From assembly GCF_900141735.1 (NCBI RefSeq), contig NZ_FQYO01000001.1, positions 310,001-374,000 on the forward strand: DNA of 64,000 nucleotides, given 5' to 3'. Numbering within the stretch: position 1 is the first letter of the stretch; every line of letters starts with the position of its first letter. The notes under the pieces are model-generated. The model saw only the letters and a list, made by a program, of their open reading frames with translations, was not told the DNA's origin and made no database searches. Of the stretch, positions 46,819 to 55,797 are shown one piece after another. Both the position numbers and the translations under genes were made by a program. Origin of the DNA: Wenxinia saemankumensis (GTDB taxonomy: Bacteria > Pseudomonadota > Alphaproteobacteria > Rhodobacterales > Rhodobacteraceae).

Positions 46819-48872
46819 CGAATCCTCGTCGTGTCGTTGGCGCCGCGCAGCGGGAACAGGCAGGCATGGGTATGGCCGGGGGCGATCCGGGCGTGCGGCG
46901 GCTTGGCCTCGCGGCAGGCCTCGCGCGCATGGGGGCAGCGCGCGGCGAAGTCGCAGCCCCGCGGGCGACGCAGCAGGCTCGGCACCTCGCCCCCGATCGC
47001 GGATCCGGGCGGGCGCCGCCGGTCCGGATCGGGATGGGGGACGCCGCCGACCAGCGCGGCGGTGTAGGGATGGGCCGGCGCGGCGAAGATCTCGGCCGCC
47101 GGGCCCGCCTCGACGATGCGGCCGAGATACATGATCGCGATGCGGTCCGCGACGTGCCGCACCACCGGCAGGTTGTGGGTGATGAAGAGGTAGCTCAGCC
47201 CGTGCTCGGCCTGCAGGTCCGACATCAGGTTCAGGATCTCGCCCTGGACCGACACGTCGAGCCCCGCCGTCGGCTCGTCCGCGACGATGAGCCGGGGGTT
47301 CAGCGCCAGCGCCCGCGCCACGCCGACGCGCCGCGCCTGCCCGCCCGACAGCTCGTGCGGGTAGCGGGAGAGAAAGCCGCGCGGCAGGCGCACCATGTCG
47401 GCCAGCCGCTCCGCCTCGGCGTCGAGGTCGCGCCCGGCGACGCCGTGGATCAGCAGCGGCTCGGTGATGAGGGCGCGGACCGACTTGCGCGGGCTGAGCG
47501 AGCCGACAGGGTCCTGGAACATCATCGCCATGTCGCGGCGCAGCGGCTTGAACCGGCGTTCGGGGGCATTGGCGATCTCGGCCCCGTCGAAGCGGACGGA
47601 CCCGCCATCGACGGGCTGCAGGTTCAGGATCGCGCGGCCGAGCGTGGTCTTGCCCGACCCGCTCTCGCCGACGAGGGCCAGCGTCTCGCCCGCGCGGATC
47701 GTCAGGCCGGCATCGAGGACCGCATCCACATGGGGGTCGGCGACGCCGCGCAGCCGGGCCCGGATCGGGCCCATCGTGCGGAACCGGACGTTGACGTCGC
47801 GCAGCTCGAGCAGCGTCCCGCCATCCGGCCGGGCGGGCGGCGCGGCCGCCTCCTGCCGCGGCACGGTGGCGGTGCCGGCCGGCGGGGGCCAGTCCGGATC
47901 GGCGAGCGGGCCGTCCAGCAGGTGGCATTTCGCCGCCCCGGTGCCGCGCGGCACGACGGGCGGCGGGATCGTGGCGCAGCCCGGCATGGCGCGCTGGCAG
48001 CGCGGGGCGAAGATGCAGCCCTGCAAGGGGCGCGTCAGGTCCGGCAGGTCGCCCCGGATCACCGGCAGCCGGCGGCTGACCTCGGCGATCCGGGCGGGGT
48101 CGCATTCGAGCAGGGCCCGCGTGTAGGGGTGACGCGCATGGTGGAAGATGTCGCGCACCTCCCCCGTCTCGACCACCTCGCCGGCATACATCACCACGAC
48201 GTCGTCGCAGAGTTCGGCGATCAGGCCCAGATCGTGCGAAACGACGACGATGGTCGTCTCGAACTCGGTCTGCAGGTCGCGCATCAGGGCGACGATCTGC
48301 GCCTCGGTCGTGACGTCGAGCGCGGTCGTGGGCTCGTCCGCGAGCAGCAGGTTCGGGCCGGTGAGCATCGACATGGCGATGGCGGCGCGCTGGCGCATCC
48401 CGCCCGAGAACTGGTGCGGGTAGGCGTCGATCCGGCTGTCCGGATCGGGGATGCCGACGCGGCGCAGCAGGTCGACCGCCGCGTCCCGCTTGGCCGCGCG
48501 GGACAGGGGCCGGCGATAGAGGATGTCCTCCATCTGGCGGGCATAGGGCAGGACGGGTATCTGCGAGGTCATCGGATCCTGGAAGACGACGCTGATCTTC
48601 TCGCCCCGCACCGCACGCAGATCGGCGCCGCCGAGCGTCAGCAGATCGCGCCCCTCGAAGTCGATCCGCCCCGCCGTCACCTCGGCGTTGCGGGCGAGCA
48701 GGCCCAGGATCGACCACAGGACCGTGCTCTTGCCCGAGCCGCTCTCGCCCACGATGCCGAGGATGCGGCCCCGCCGCACCGGGAAGGAGACGTCGCGCAG
48801 CGCCCGGACCCGGCCCCGCCCGGTGCGGAAGTCGAGCGAGAGGCCATCGACGGTCAGCAGGTTCTCCGCCAT
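46815..48872 (-). CDS. Peptide ABC transporter, fused DppD-DppF ATPase
   Basis: 685 residues with two complete ATPase domains in one chain. The first has Walker A GESGSGKS (42-49), signature FSGGMRQRAAIAMSM and Walker B LLLADEPTTALD. The second has GESGSGKT, LSGGQARRVGVARAL and LIVADEPTAGLD. Each ends with an oligopeptide-type C-terminal extension with a Cys cluster: CIFAPRCQRAMPGC and CDFAARCPHAREACRE, which often bind a [4Fe-4S] cluster. Separate DppD and DppF are the usual arrangement, but fusions are common in alphaproteobacteria. It overlaps the hydrolase gene by 4 bases. Confidence 0.94.
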   Translation of the reverse strand: MAENLLTVDGLSLDFRTGRGRVRALRDVSFPVRRGRILGIVGESGSGKSTVLWSILGLLARNAEVTAGRIDFEGRDLLTLGGADLRAVRGEKISVVFQDPMTSQIPVLPYARQMEDILYRRPLSRAAKRDAAVDLLRRVGIPDPDSRIDAYPHQFSGGMRQRAAIAMSMLTGPNLLLADEPTTALDVTTEAQIVALMRDLQTEFETTIVVVSHDLGLIAELCDDVVVMYAGEVVETGEVRDIFHHARHPYTRALLECDPARIAEVSRRLPVIRGDLPDLTRPLQGCIFAPRCQRAMPGCATIPPPVVPRGTGAAKCHLLDGPLADPDWPPPAGTATVPRQEAAAPPARPDGGTLLELRDVNVRFRTMGPIRARLRGVADPHVDAVLDAGLTIRAGETLALVGESGSGKTTLGRAILNLQPVDGGSVRFDGAEIANAPERRFKPLRRDMAMMFQDPVGSLSPRKSVRALITEPLLIHGVAGRDLDAEAERLADMVRLPRGFLSRYPHELSGGQARRVGVARALALNPRLIVADEPTAGLDVSVQGEILNLMSDLQAEHGLSYLFITHNLPVVRHVADRIAIMYLGRIVEAGPAAEIFAAPAHPYTAALVGGVPHPDPDRRRPPGSAIGGEVPSLLRRPRGCDFAARCPHAREACREAKPPHARIAPGHTHACLFPLRGANDTTRIR

Positions 48873-48873
48873 C

Positions 48874-49797
48874 CTAGCGCTCCCGTCCCATGCGGGGGTC
48901 GAAGATGTCGCGCAGCGCCTCGCCGAGGAAGGTGAAGCCGAGAGTCGTCAGGATCAGCGGGATGCCCCCGGCCACCACCATCCACGGCGCGTCGCGGATG
49001 ACGAGGTACCCCTCGTTCAGGATCGTCCCCCAGCTCGACCGGGGGGGCAGGACGCCGATGCCGAGGAAGGACAGCCCCGCCTCGATCGACACCACGACCG
49101 GCACCTCCATCGCGGCGAGGATCAGCAGCGGGCCGATCACGTTCGGCATGACGTGGTGCAGCAGGATCCGGGGAGTGGAGGCGCCGAGCGAGCGCTCGGC
49201 CAGGATGAACTCGGTATGGCGCAGCGCCATCGTCGCGGTGCGGGCGACGCGGGCATAGCTGGGAATCGTCGTGACGATGACGATGGCCAGCACCACGCCC
49301 AGCGAGGGCCCGGTCAGCGCCACGGTGGCGAGCGCGAGGATGATCGCCGGGAACGAGCGCACGGCGTCGAAGACCAGCAGCAGCAGGCTGTCCAGCCAGC
49401 GCGGCCCGAACCCCGCCACCATGCCGAGGACGAGGCCGAGGACCAGCGAGACCGATACCCCGATCGAGGCGATGTAGAGCGCGACGCGCCCGCCATGCAG
49501 CACGCGCGAGAAGGTGTCGCGCCCGAGCTGGTCGGTCCCGGCGAGATGGGCGAGCGAGGGGCCGGACATCCGCGCGGGAATGTCCATCGCGTTGGGGTCG
49601 TAGGGCGCGAGCCAGGGCGCGAGGATCGCGCTGGCGAAGAACAGCACCACCAGCGCCAGCCCGGTCACGCCCTGCCAGTCCGACAGGAAGCGGCGCAGCT
49701 TGTCCCGCCGCTCGCGGCCGGCGCTCTCGCGCCCCGGGCCGTCGGCCGGGCCGGGCGGCATCTCGGGAATGGCGGTCTCAGAGGGAGGAACGGACAC
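48874..49797 (-). CDS. Peptide ABC transporter permease, DppC type
   Basis: 307 residues, starting with GTG 49797. After a polar N-terminus come a first helix and the family block HLAGTDQLGRDTFSRVLHGG. The coupling region is YARVARTATMALRHTEFI and later EAGLSFLGIGVLPPRSSWG. It overlaps the dppB-type gene by 20 bp and ends 1 base before the ATPase start. Confidence 0.93.
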   Translation of the reverse strand: MSVPPSETAIPEMPPGPADGPGRESAGRERRDKLRRFLSDWQGVTGLALVVLFFASAILAPWLAPYDPNAMDIPARMSGPSLAHLAGTDQLGRDTFSRVLHGGRVALYIASIGVSVSLVLGLVLGMVAGFGPRWLDSLLLLVFDAVRSFPAIILALATVALTGPSLGVVLAIVIVTTIPSYARVARTATMALRHTEFILAERSLGASTPRILLHHVMPNVIGPLLILAAMEVPVVVSIEAGLSFLGIGVLPPRSSWGTILNEGYLVIRDAPWMVVAGGIPLILTTLGFTFLGEALRDIFDPRMGRER

Positions 49798-50722
49798 GGG
49801 GATCCAGCCAGGCGATGACGAGGTCGGAGAGCAGGACGACGAGGATGTAGAATCCCGTCGCCACCAGCACGCCGCCCTGCACGAGGGGGAAGTTGCGGTC
49901 CGAGACCGCGTCGAAGATCAGTTTCCCGACGCCGGGCCGGGCGAAGATGATCTCGGCGAAGACGGCCGAGGAGATGAGCCCGCCGAACCCCATCCCGATC
50001 AGCGTGATCGTCGGCAGGATCGCGACCCGCAGGGCATAGCCCAGCACGACCCGGCGCGGGGTGAGGCCGAAGGCCCGGGCCGAGCGGATGTAGGGTTCGC
50101 CCAGCACCTCCAGCATCGAGGCGCGGACCATCCGGGCGAGGTAGCCGACCCAGCCGAGGCCGATGGCGAAGGCCGGCAGGACGAGGTGGCTCAGCTGGTC
50201 GGGCAGGTCCCCCGGCTCCCCCGCCCCGATGGCGGGCAGCCAGCGCAGCTGGATCGAGAAGAGCAGCAGCGCCCAGATCGAGACGAGGAAGGACGGCACC
50301 GCGATCGTGCCGACGGAGAGGATGCCGGTCACCCGGTCCAGCCAGCTGCCCGGCCGGACGGCGGCGAGGCAGCCCAGCGGGATGCCGAGCAGCACCGCCC
50401 ATCCCATCCCGGCGCAGATCAGCGCCAGCGAGAAGCCGATCCGCTCGGCGATCACCGCCGTCACCGGCCGGTTGGAGAAGACGTCGGCGCCGAGGTCCCC
50501 CTGCAGCGCGTTGCCGATGAAATAGGCGAACTGCACCCAGACCGGCTCGTCCAGCCGCATCCGGGCGGAGTATTCCGCGATCGCCTCGGGCGAGGCGCGC
50601 GTGCCGAGCGCCAGGATGGCCGGGTTGCCCGGGATCATGTGCAGCAGCGAGAACAGCGCCAGCAGCACCGCCACGACGACGAGCGCGGCGAGTCCCAGCC
50701 GTTTGACGAGATAGGCGATCAT
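49778..50722 (-). CDS. Peptide ABC transporter permease, DppB type
   Basis: 314 residues with six hydrophobic helices. The N-terminus MIAYLVKRLGLAALVVVAVL is typical, as is MRLDEPVWVQFAYFIGNALQGDLG. The coupling region is YLARMVRASMLEVLGEPYIRSA and the C-terminal FARPGVGKLIFDAVSDRNFPLVQG (both given in part). It lies downstream of the binding-protein gene, with a hairpin between. Confidence 0.93.
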   Translation of the reverse strand: MIAYLVKRLGLAALVVVAVLLALFSLLHMIPGNPAILALGTRASPEAIAEYSARMRLDEPVWVQFAYFIGNALQGDLGADVFSNRPVTAVIAERIGFSLALICAGMGWAVLLGIPLGCLAAVRPGSWLDRVTGILSVGTIAVPSFLVSIWALLLFSIQLRWLPAIGAGEPGDLPDQLSHLVLPAFAIGLGWVGYLARMVRASMLEVLGEPYIRSARAFGLTPRRVVLGYALRVAILPTITLIGMGFGGLISSAVFAEIIFARPGVGKLIFDAVSDRNFPLVQGGVLVATGFYILVVLLSDLVIAWLDPRVRSSL

Positions 50723-50748
50723 GGAATCGGGAACGGTCCGGTATCGGA

Positions 50749-50777
50749 CGCCCGCCCCCCGGGCCGGGAGGCGGGCG
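50749..50777 (-). promoter_or_regulatory. Intercistronic hairpin after peptide-binding protein gene
   Basis: CGCCCGCC and GGCGGGCG form an 8-bp stem with a 13-base loop in the 60-bp gap between the binding-protein and DppB-type genes. It is the third hairpin at this operon position in the window. Confidence 0.6.
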
Positions 50778-50782
50778 GCGTG

Positions 50783-52333
50783 TCAGAGCGGCTGGAAGCG
50801 GTGGTAGTTCAGCTCGCCCGAGGGCGCGGCCACGACATCGATGTCGGCGCGGTGGGCGTAGACCTCGGGCTCGTGGTTGATCCAGACATAGGCGCCCGTA
50901 TCCTCCATGATCTGCTGCATCCGCAGGTAGATCTCGGCGCGGCGCGCCTCGTCGCCCTCGGACAGGCCCTCCTCGTAGAGGCGGTCGAATTCCGGATCGG
51001 TCCAGCGCTCCCAGTTCCAGATGCCGACCTGTTCCGAGACGAACCACTGGGTCGCCTCGTAGGGATCGGGCACGGTGGCGAAGCGCATCAGCCAGAGTTC
51101 CAGCTCCTGCCAGGTCTCGCCGGCCTCCTCCATGCCCATCTCCCAGAACGGGCCGCTCTCCATCGGCAGGATGTTGAGGGTGATGCCGACGGCGGCGAGA
51201 TTGGCCTGGATGATCTGCGCGGTCAGCAGCCGCTCCTGCCAGTTCAGGGTGCGCAGCGTCAGCTCCAGCCCCGAGACGCCGGCCTCGTCCAGCAGTTCGC
51301 GCGCGCGGGCCGGATCGTAGCTGTAGGACGTCTCCATCCGCTGGCCGAGCAGGCCGGGGCAGACGATGCCGTGGGATTTCGTCGAGGTGCCGGAATAGGC
51401 GCCGGCGAGGATCGAATCGACGTCGACCGCGTGCTGGATCGCCTGGCGCACACGGATGTCCGACAGCTTCTCGTGCTGGGTGTTCATCCCCATCCACATG
51501 TACTGCAGCTCGCCCGCCGTGGTCAGGACGGTGCCCTCGGGCATCGCCTCGGCGTAGCGGGCGAGGCTGTCGGGGCCGAGCTCGGTGCAGTCGATCTCGC
51601 CCGCCTCGAAGGCCAGCTCGGCGGCCTGCACCTCGGTGATGACGTGGCAGACGACCCGGTCGAAGCCCGGCGCGGGGCCGGTCCATTCGGGGTTGCGCTC
51701 GAACACGGCGCGCTGGCCCGGGGTCTGGCTGTAGGTGTAGGGCCCGCAGATCGCAGGGAACTCGGTGGTGAAGCGCCCGCCCGCCGCCTCGGTCGCGGCC
51801 TCGCAGACGATGGCGCCCGGCCCGTGGCAGAGCGTGACCATGATGAAGGGCGCGAAGGGCTTGTTGAGGACCAGCACGCCGGTCCGCTCGCCCGTGACCT
51901 CGACCGTCTCGAGCGCGTCGAAATAGCCCGACCACTCGCTCTCCTTCATCCGGGCATAGCTGTATGCCACGTCGGAGGCGCTGACCGTGCCGTTCCCGCC
52001 GGACCAGACGAGGCCCTCGGCCAGCTCGAATTCCAGATGGGTGTCGTCGGCATATTCGAGCCGCGTGACATAGGCCGTGGGCTGCCAGCTGAACGTGTCG
52101 CCGTCGCGAACGTATTCGGCGAGGAAGGGCAGGCACTGCTTCTGCGCCTCGACCTCGGTCCCGCCGACCATGTAACCGGGATCGAGGATCGAGTTGTCGC
52201 CGTCGAGCCGCAGGTTGAGCACCCTGCCCTCCTGCGCGCGCGCCATCCCGGGGCCGCCGGGAAGGAAGCCCGCCGCGCCGAGCGCGGCCCCGGTGGCGAG
52301 GAAGGTCCGCCTGGTCGTCATGATCCGTGTCAC
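50783..52333 (-). CDS. Peptide-binding protein of ABC importer (family 5)
   Basis: 516 residues, exported by the Tat route: TTRRTFLATGAALGAAG has the twin-arginine motif followed by a weakly hydrophobic stretch. The mature part is a DppA/OppA-type binding protein with SASDVAYSYARMKESEW, CGPYTYSQTPGQRAVFERNP and LSDIRVRQAIQHAVDVD. I chose GTG 52333, with GGAG 8 bases upstream; ATG 52321 would lose four residues and still keep the Tat motif. First gene of the operon with permeases, fused ATPase and hydrolase. Confidence 0.93.
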   Translation of the reverse strand: MTRIMTTRRTFLATGAALGAAGFLPGGPGMARAQEGRVLNLRLDGDNSILDPGYMVGGTEVEAQKQCLPFLAEYVRDGDTFSWQPTAYVTRLEYADDTHLEFELAEGLVWSGGNGTVSASDVAYSYARMKESEWSGYFDALETVEVTGERTGVLVLNKPFAPFIMVTLCHGPGAIVCEAATEAAGGRFTTEFPAICGPYTYSQTPGQRAVFERNPEWTGPAPGFDRVVCHVITEVQAAELAFEAGEIDCTELGPDSLARYAEAMPEGTVLTTAGELQYMWMGMNTQHEKLSDIRVRQAIQHAVDVDSILAGAYSGTSTKSHGIVCPGLLGQRMETSYSYDPARARELLDEAGVSGLELTLRTLNWQERLLTAQIIQANLAAVGITLNILPMESGPFWEMGMEEAGETWQELELWLMRFATVPDPYEATQWFVSEQVGIWNWERWTDPEFDRLYEEGLSEGDEARRAEIYLRMQQIMEDTGAYVWINHEPEVYAHRADIDVVAAPSGELNYHRFQPL

Positions 52334-52443
52334 GATTGTCGCTCCTGCTGGGGGCGCCCCGTGCCGGTCGGCCGGGCCGCGCGTTCGTTGGTCGCAGGAT
52401 GACCTGCGCCGCCTGCGCGCACAATTTCGCGGATATGCGCCAC

Positions 52444-52473
52444 TTGACAGCGAAACAGCGTCAGTATGCGATA
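52444..52473 (+). promoter_or_regulatory. Candidate promoter of the XRE-type gene
   Basis: TTGACA (52444-52449) matches the -35 consensus exactly. With 17-18 bp spacing comes TGCGAT/GCGATA (52467-52473). Transcription would begin about at the ATG 52480, suggesting a leaderless mRNA. This fits the lack of a ribosome site before that ATG. Confidence 0.5.
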
Positions 52474-52479
52474 GGCGCC

Positions 52480-53289
52480 ATGTCCGATTTCAGCGACAAT
52501 CTCTCCATCGCCTGCAGCTACCACCGGTCGATCTCGGACGTGTGCCGCCGGATCGGGATCAACCGGCAGCAGTTCAACAAGTATCTCAGCGGCCAGACCT
52601 TTCCCTCGCGGCACAACATGCGCCGGATCGCCGACTTCTTCGGGGTGACGGAATCCGAGATGCTGCTGGACGAGGCGCGCTTCGCCCGGCTGATCGGGCT
52701 GCGCCGGGCGCCGGCCGGCCCCGCGCGGCTCGAGGCGCCGATGCGCCATGTCGAGAGGCTGCTCGCGGTGAGCCACCCGGTCGACCGCTACGCGGGCTGG
52801 TATTTCCGCTACTTCTTCTCCTTCGGGAATGTCGGCTACGTGATCCGCTCTCTCCTGCGCGTCGTGGTCGAGGACGGGCGCGGGCATTTCAAGAATGTCG
52901 AGGTGCTGCACGACCCCGTATCGGGGCGGTGGACGCGGACGAACAAGTACGAGGGGGTGCTGTTCCAGCTGGCCGACCGGCTGCAGGCCTTCGAATACGA
53001 GACGACGGCGATGAACTCGGTCACGCAGATGACGCTCTACCCCGATTACCGCAAGCGGATCGACTACCTCGTCGGGATCCAGACCGGGGGACCGACCCGG
53101 CGCGGGCGCAAGCCCGGCGCGTCGCGGGTGGCGCTGGAGTATCTCGGGCCCGACATCGACATCCGGCGGGGCCTGCGGCAGACCGGCCTCTACCGCCCGG
53201 ACGATCCCGACCTTCGGGCGGACATCGTGGCGGCGATCACGAACCGGATCGCGCCGGGGGACTGGGTGCTGGACATCGAGGAGCCCTGA
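52480..53289 (+). CDS. XRE-type HTH transcriptional regulator
   Basis: 269 residues. The N-terminal HTH is SISDVCRRIGINRQQFNKYL followed by SGQTFPSRHNMRRIADFFGVTE (in part), a XRE/Cro-type fold. The rest, residues about 90-269, is a large domain rich in aromatic residues (YAGWYFRYFFSFGNVGYV) that I cannot assign to a named family. I chose ATG 52480, just before the HTH; upstream in-frame ATGs at 52435 and 52401 lie before or within the predicted promoter. Divergent from the peptide-importer operon, it is the likely regulator of that operon. Confidence 0.82.
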   Translation: MSDFSDNLSIACSYHRSISDVCRRIGINRQQFNKYLSGQTFPSRHNMRRIADFFGVTESEMLLDEARFARLIGLRRAPAGPARLEAPMRHVERLLAVSHPVDRYAGWYFRYFFSFGNVGYVIRSLLRVVVEDGRGHFKNVEVLHDPVSGRWTRTNKYEGVLFQLADRLQAFEYETTAMNSVTQMTLYPDYRKRIDYLVGIQTGGPTRRGRKPGASRVALEYLGPDIDIRRGLRQTGLYRPDDPDLRADIVAAITNRIAPGDWVLDIEEP

Positions 53290-53427
53290 CGTGATTCCGT
53301 CGCCCGCACGGGCCCGCCGCGCGGAAGGCCGGACGAGAGGACGCCAGTGCCGGCAATCGACGATCCCCCGTCCGGTCGCCGGCCCGGAACCGGGTTCACC
53401 CTCGACATCGCGCCCGCAGGCCGGGAT

Positions 53428-54048
53428 CTAGAGCAGGTTGAGGCTGCGCGCCCGCTGGATCGCCTCGGGCGTCGTGCGCGCCATCAGCCGTTCCCGGGCG
53501 GAGGCGAGACGCAGCTTGAGCGCCGATTCCGAGATGCCGAGCAGATGGGCCGCCGCCGCGTGGCGATGCCCCTCGGCGATCAGGGACAGGGCCTCGACCT
53601 GGGCCTTCGTCATCTGGCCCTTGGGTTCGGTCAGGCCGTGCAGCCGGGTGACGATCGCCTGGATCGCCTCGATCTCGTCATCCTCGAAGTCCCGGCTCGA
53701 ATGGGCGACCGAACAGACGGTGCGGGACTTGACCGGCCCGACCGAGATCGTGACCCCGTAGCGCAGGCCGAAGCCCCGCGCCTCCTCGACCATGCCGTAG
53801 GGATCGACGAGCTTGCCGTCGCTCCAGCGGGTGGCCCCGGACTGGGCGTAGGACCATGCGATCATCGGGTCGCGCAGAACGTAGCCCTGCTCGGCGTAAT
53901 GCTCGATCCAGGCCTCGTCGAAGGTCTGGAACAGCATCAGCGGCGATGTGAACCGGAAATGCAGCGCGAGGAAGTAGCCGGCCTCCGCGAACGGATCCAG
54001 CCGGGCGAGTTCGGCCTGCAGACGTCGATTGTCGAGTCCATTGCTCAC
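53428..54048 (-). CDS. LuxR-type quorum-sensing regulator
   Basis: 206 residues. The N-terminal half is an autoinducer-binding domain: Trp47, Tyr51, Asp60 and Trp75 have exactly the spacing (4, 9, 15) of Trp57, Tyr61, Asp70 and Trp85 of TraR, the residues that hold the acyl-homoserine lactone. The C-terminal HTH spans about residues 146-190 (LLGISESALKLRLASARERL). The gene starts with GTG 54048. There is no classical luxI beside it. The nearest acyl-signal enzyme is the FeeM-like gene at 55798, on the same strand beyond a histidine kinase. An acyl ligand is strongly suggested; its identity is not. Confidence 0.88.
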   Translation of the reverse strand: MSNGLDNRRLQAELARLDPFAEAGYFLALHFRFTSPLMLFQTFDEAWIEHYAEQGYVLRDPMIAWSYAQSGATRWSDGKLVDPYGMVEEARGFGLRYGVTISVGPVKSRTVCSVAHSSRDFEDDEIEAIQAIVTRLHGLTEPKGQMTKAQVEALSLIAEGHRHAAAAHLLGISESALKLRLASARERLMARTTPEAIQRARSLNLL

Positions 54049-54169
54049 GGTCAGGGGTCCTGCGCGGCCATTCGTCTGGGAAGGGATGCTGGCGAAACGG
54101 GGGGAGTCGGGACGGCCCCGCGACCTTCACGGATGCGGGACCGGGTGGAGGGGCGAAGATATTGCGCGA

Positions 54170-55615
54170 TCATTGTGGGGCAAGCACACCGTCGACGCCA
54201 GACTGCGCGTTCACGGGGCGGGACGGGGCCGCCCCGTCATCGACCGGCCGCGAGTCGGCGATGCTCTCGAATTCCAGGAAGAAGACGGTCCCGACGCCGA
54301 GCTTGCTCTCGTAGCGGATCGTGGCGTTGTGCCGCTCGGCGATCTGCTTGGTGATGTTGAGGCCGAGCCCGGTGCCCCCGACCTTGCGCTTCTCGGAGGA
54401 ATCCACCTGCGTGAACTTGCCGAAGACGCGGTCCTCGGCCCCGTCCGGAATGCCGACGCCGGTATCGCGGACCGAGACCCGGGCCCGCGATCCGTCGGTC
54501 CGGGCCGTCACGGTGACGGTCCCCCCCTCGCGCGAGAACTTCATCGCGTTGGAGAGCAGGTTCTGCAGCGCCTGCACCAGCCGGTCGTGGTCGCCCATGA
54601 TCCGGCAGCCCGGCGCCTCGAGCCGGGTCTCGACATGGATGCCGAACTTCGAGGCGAAGCCGGTGGTCGATTCGATGGCATCGCGCACCGTCTCGTGCAG
54701 GTCGAGCGGCTCGAGCCGGAAGGACATCTCGCCGCTCTCCATCTTCTGCAGGTCGAGAAGGTCGTCGATCAGCAGGGCGAGCCGCTGGCTGTTGCGCCCC
54801 GCGATGTCGAGGAGCGAGCGCGTCTTGGGCGACAGCTCGCCCGTGCGGCCCGAATTGATCAGGTCGATCGAGCCCTTGATCGAGGTGAGCGGAGTCCGCA
54901 GCTCATGGCTGACGATCGAGACGAATTGCGACTTCACGACGAGCGCGGCCTTCGCGGCCTCGGCCTCCTTCTCGATCATCTTCATCTGTTCCAGCCCCCG
55001 GCGGTAGCTCTGGTAGAACTGCCACGAGATGTCGGCGACGAAGTACATCACCAGCACGATGGTGAAGAACTCCAGCCAGACCGGCGAACTCAGGGGCGGG
55101 TAGTACCGAATCACGTCGAGAGAGGCGATGACGATGAACGCCACGGCGTAGATCGACAGGCGCAGGATCAGGATACCGAGGAGCTGGCTGGTATACATCG
55201 CGGCGAAGATCGCCCCGGAGAACAGGAAGAACAACGGCGTGAAGTGACCGCCCGTATGCTGCTGGACGGCGATGCTGATCAGGAAACAGCTGATCGAGGT
55301 CGCGCTGAGGATCGTGTTCAGCGTGATGCGCCTGAGGATCCTGCGCCCGAACGCCACGTCCCCGCCATCCCACTTCCGGGCCTGCACGCCCAGCCTCTGG
55401 TCGAAGAACTCGGAAACCAGGACGGGAACGATGAAGACGAAGGCGATGAAGGGATCGAAATAGATCGCCGACAGCAGGAAACTGGACACGAACGTCGCCA
55501 GCCGTTTCCAGGTCAGGTCCGTCAGCAGGACCGAGTATTCGCGGATCTCCTGCTCGCGGCCGACCGGGTCGAACCAGCCCTGCCATCCTGCCCTGAGCCA
55601 AGTCGTCAGCGACAT
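54170..55615 (-). CDS. Membrane sensor histidine kinase
   Basis: 481 residues. About six hydrophobic segments lie between residues 40 and 200, with little periplasmic sequence, so the signal may be within the membrane. A short coiled coil leads to the HisKA domain with phosphoacceptor His237 in SIVSHELRTPLTSIKGS. The HATPase domain shows LLSNAMKFSREGG, VRDTGVGIPDG and GGTGLGLNITKQIA. The start at 55615 follows GAGGTGTGGAA. It has no receiver or Hpt domain. The regulators at 58374 and 58826 and the Hpt protein at 57918 are candidate partners; a hydrophobic acyl signal is an attractive input given the neighbours. Confidence 0.9.
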   Translation of the reverse strand: MSLTTWLRAGWQGWFDPVGREQEIREYSVLLTDLTWKRLATFVSSFLLSAIYFDPFIAFVFIVPVLVSEFFDQRLGVQARKWDGGDVAFGRRILRRITLNTILSATSISCFLISIAVQQHTGGHFTPLFFLFSGAIFAAMYTSQLLGILILRLSIYAVAFIVIASLDVIRYYPPLSSPVWLEFFTIVLVMYFVADISWQFYQSYRRGLEQMKMIEKEAEAAKAALVVKSQFVSIVSHELRTPLTSIKGSIDLINSGRTGELSPKTRSLLDIAGRNSQRLALLIDDLLDLQKMESGEMSFRLEPLDLHETVRDAIESTTGFASKFGIHVETRLEAPGCRIMGDHDRLVQALQNLLSNAMKFSREGGTVTVTARTDGSRARVSVRDTGVGIPDGAEDRVFGKFTQVDSSEKRKVGGTGLGLNITKQIAERHNATIRYESKLGVGTVFFLEFESIADSRPVDDGAAPSRPVNAQSGVDGVLAPQ

Positions 55616-55735
55616 TTCCACACCTCGGTCATTGGGCCTGCCGGGCCCGTTCCTTCGGAACCTAGCCCCCCAATATGGTGAAAACCTGCCCCGGATCAGG
55701 CGAGGTTCGGCGACCGATGCCAGAATCGGAGGATA

Positions 55736-55794
55736 CCGGCCGCCCCGTCCGACCCCGGCGCCCCTTCGGGCCCGGGGTCGGACGGGGCGGCCGG
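55736..55794. terminator. Very strong hairpin downstream of FeeM-like gene
   Basis: A perfect 23-bp stem: the left arm 55736-55758 starts CCGGCCGCCCCG and the right arm 55772-55794 is its exact complement. It is extended by an inner GCCC-CTTC-GGGC. It begins 4 bp after the stop of the acyltransferase gene. No T run follows on either strand. It should stop or stabilise the mRNA and separates that gene from the kinase gene. Confidence 0.75.
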
Positions 55795-55797
55795 CAT

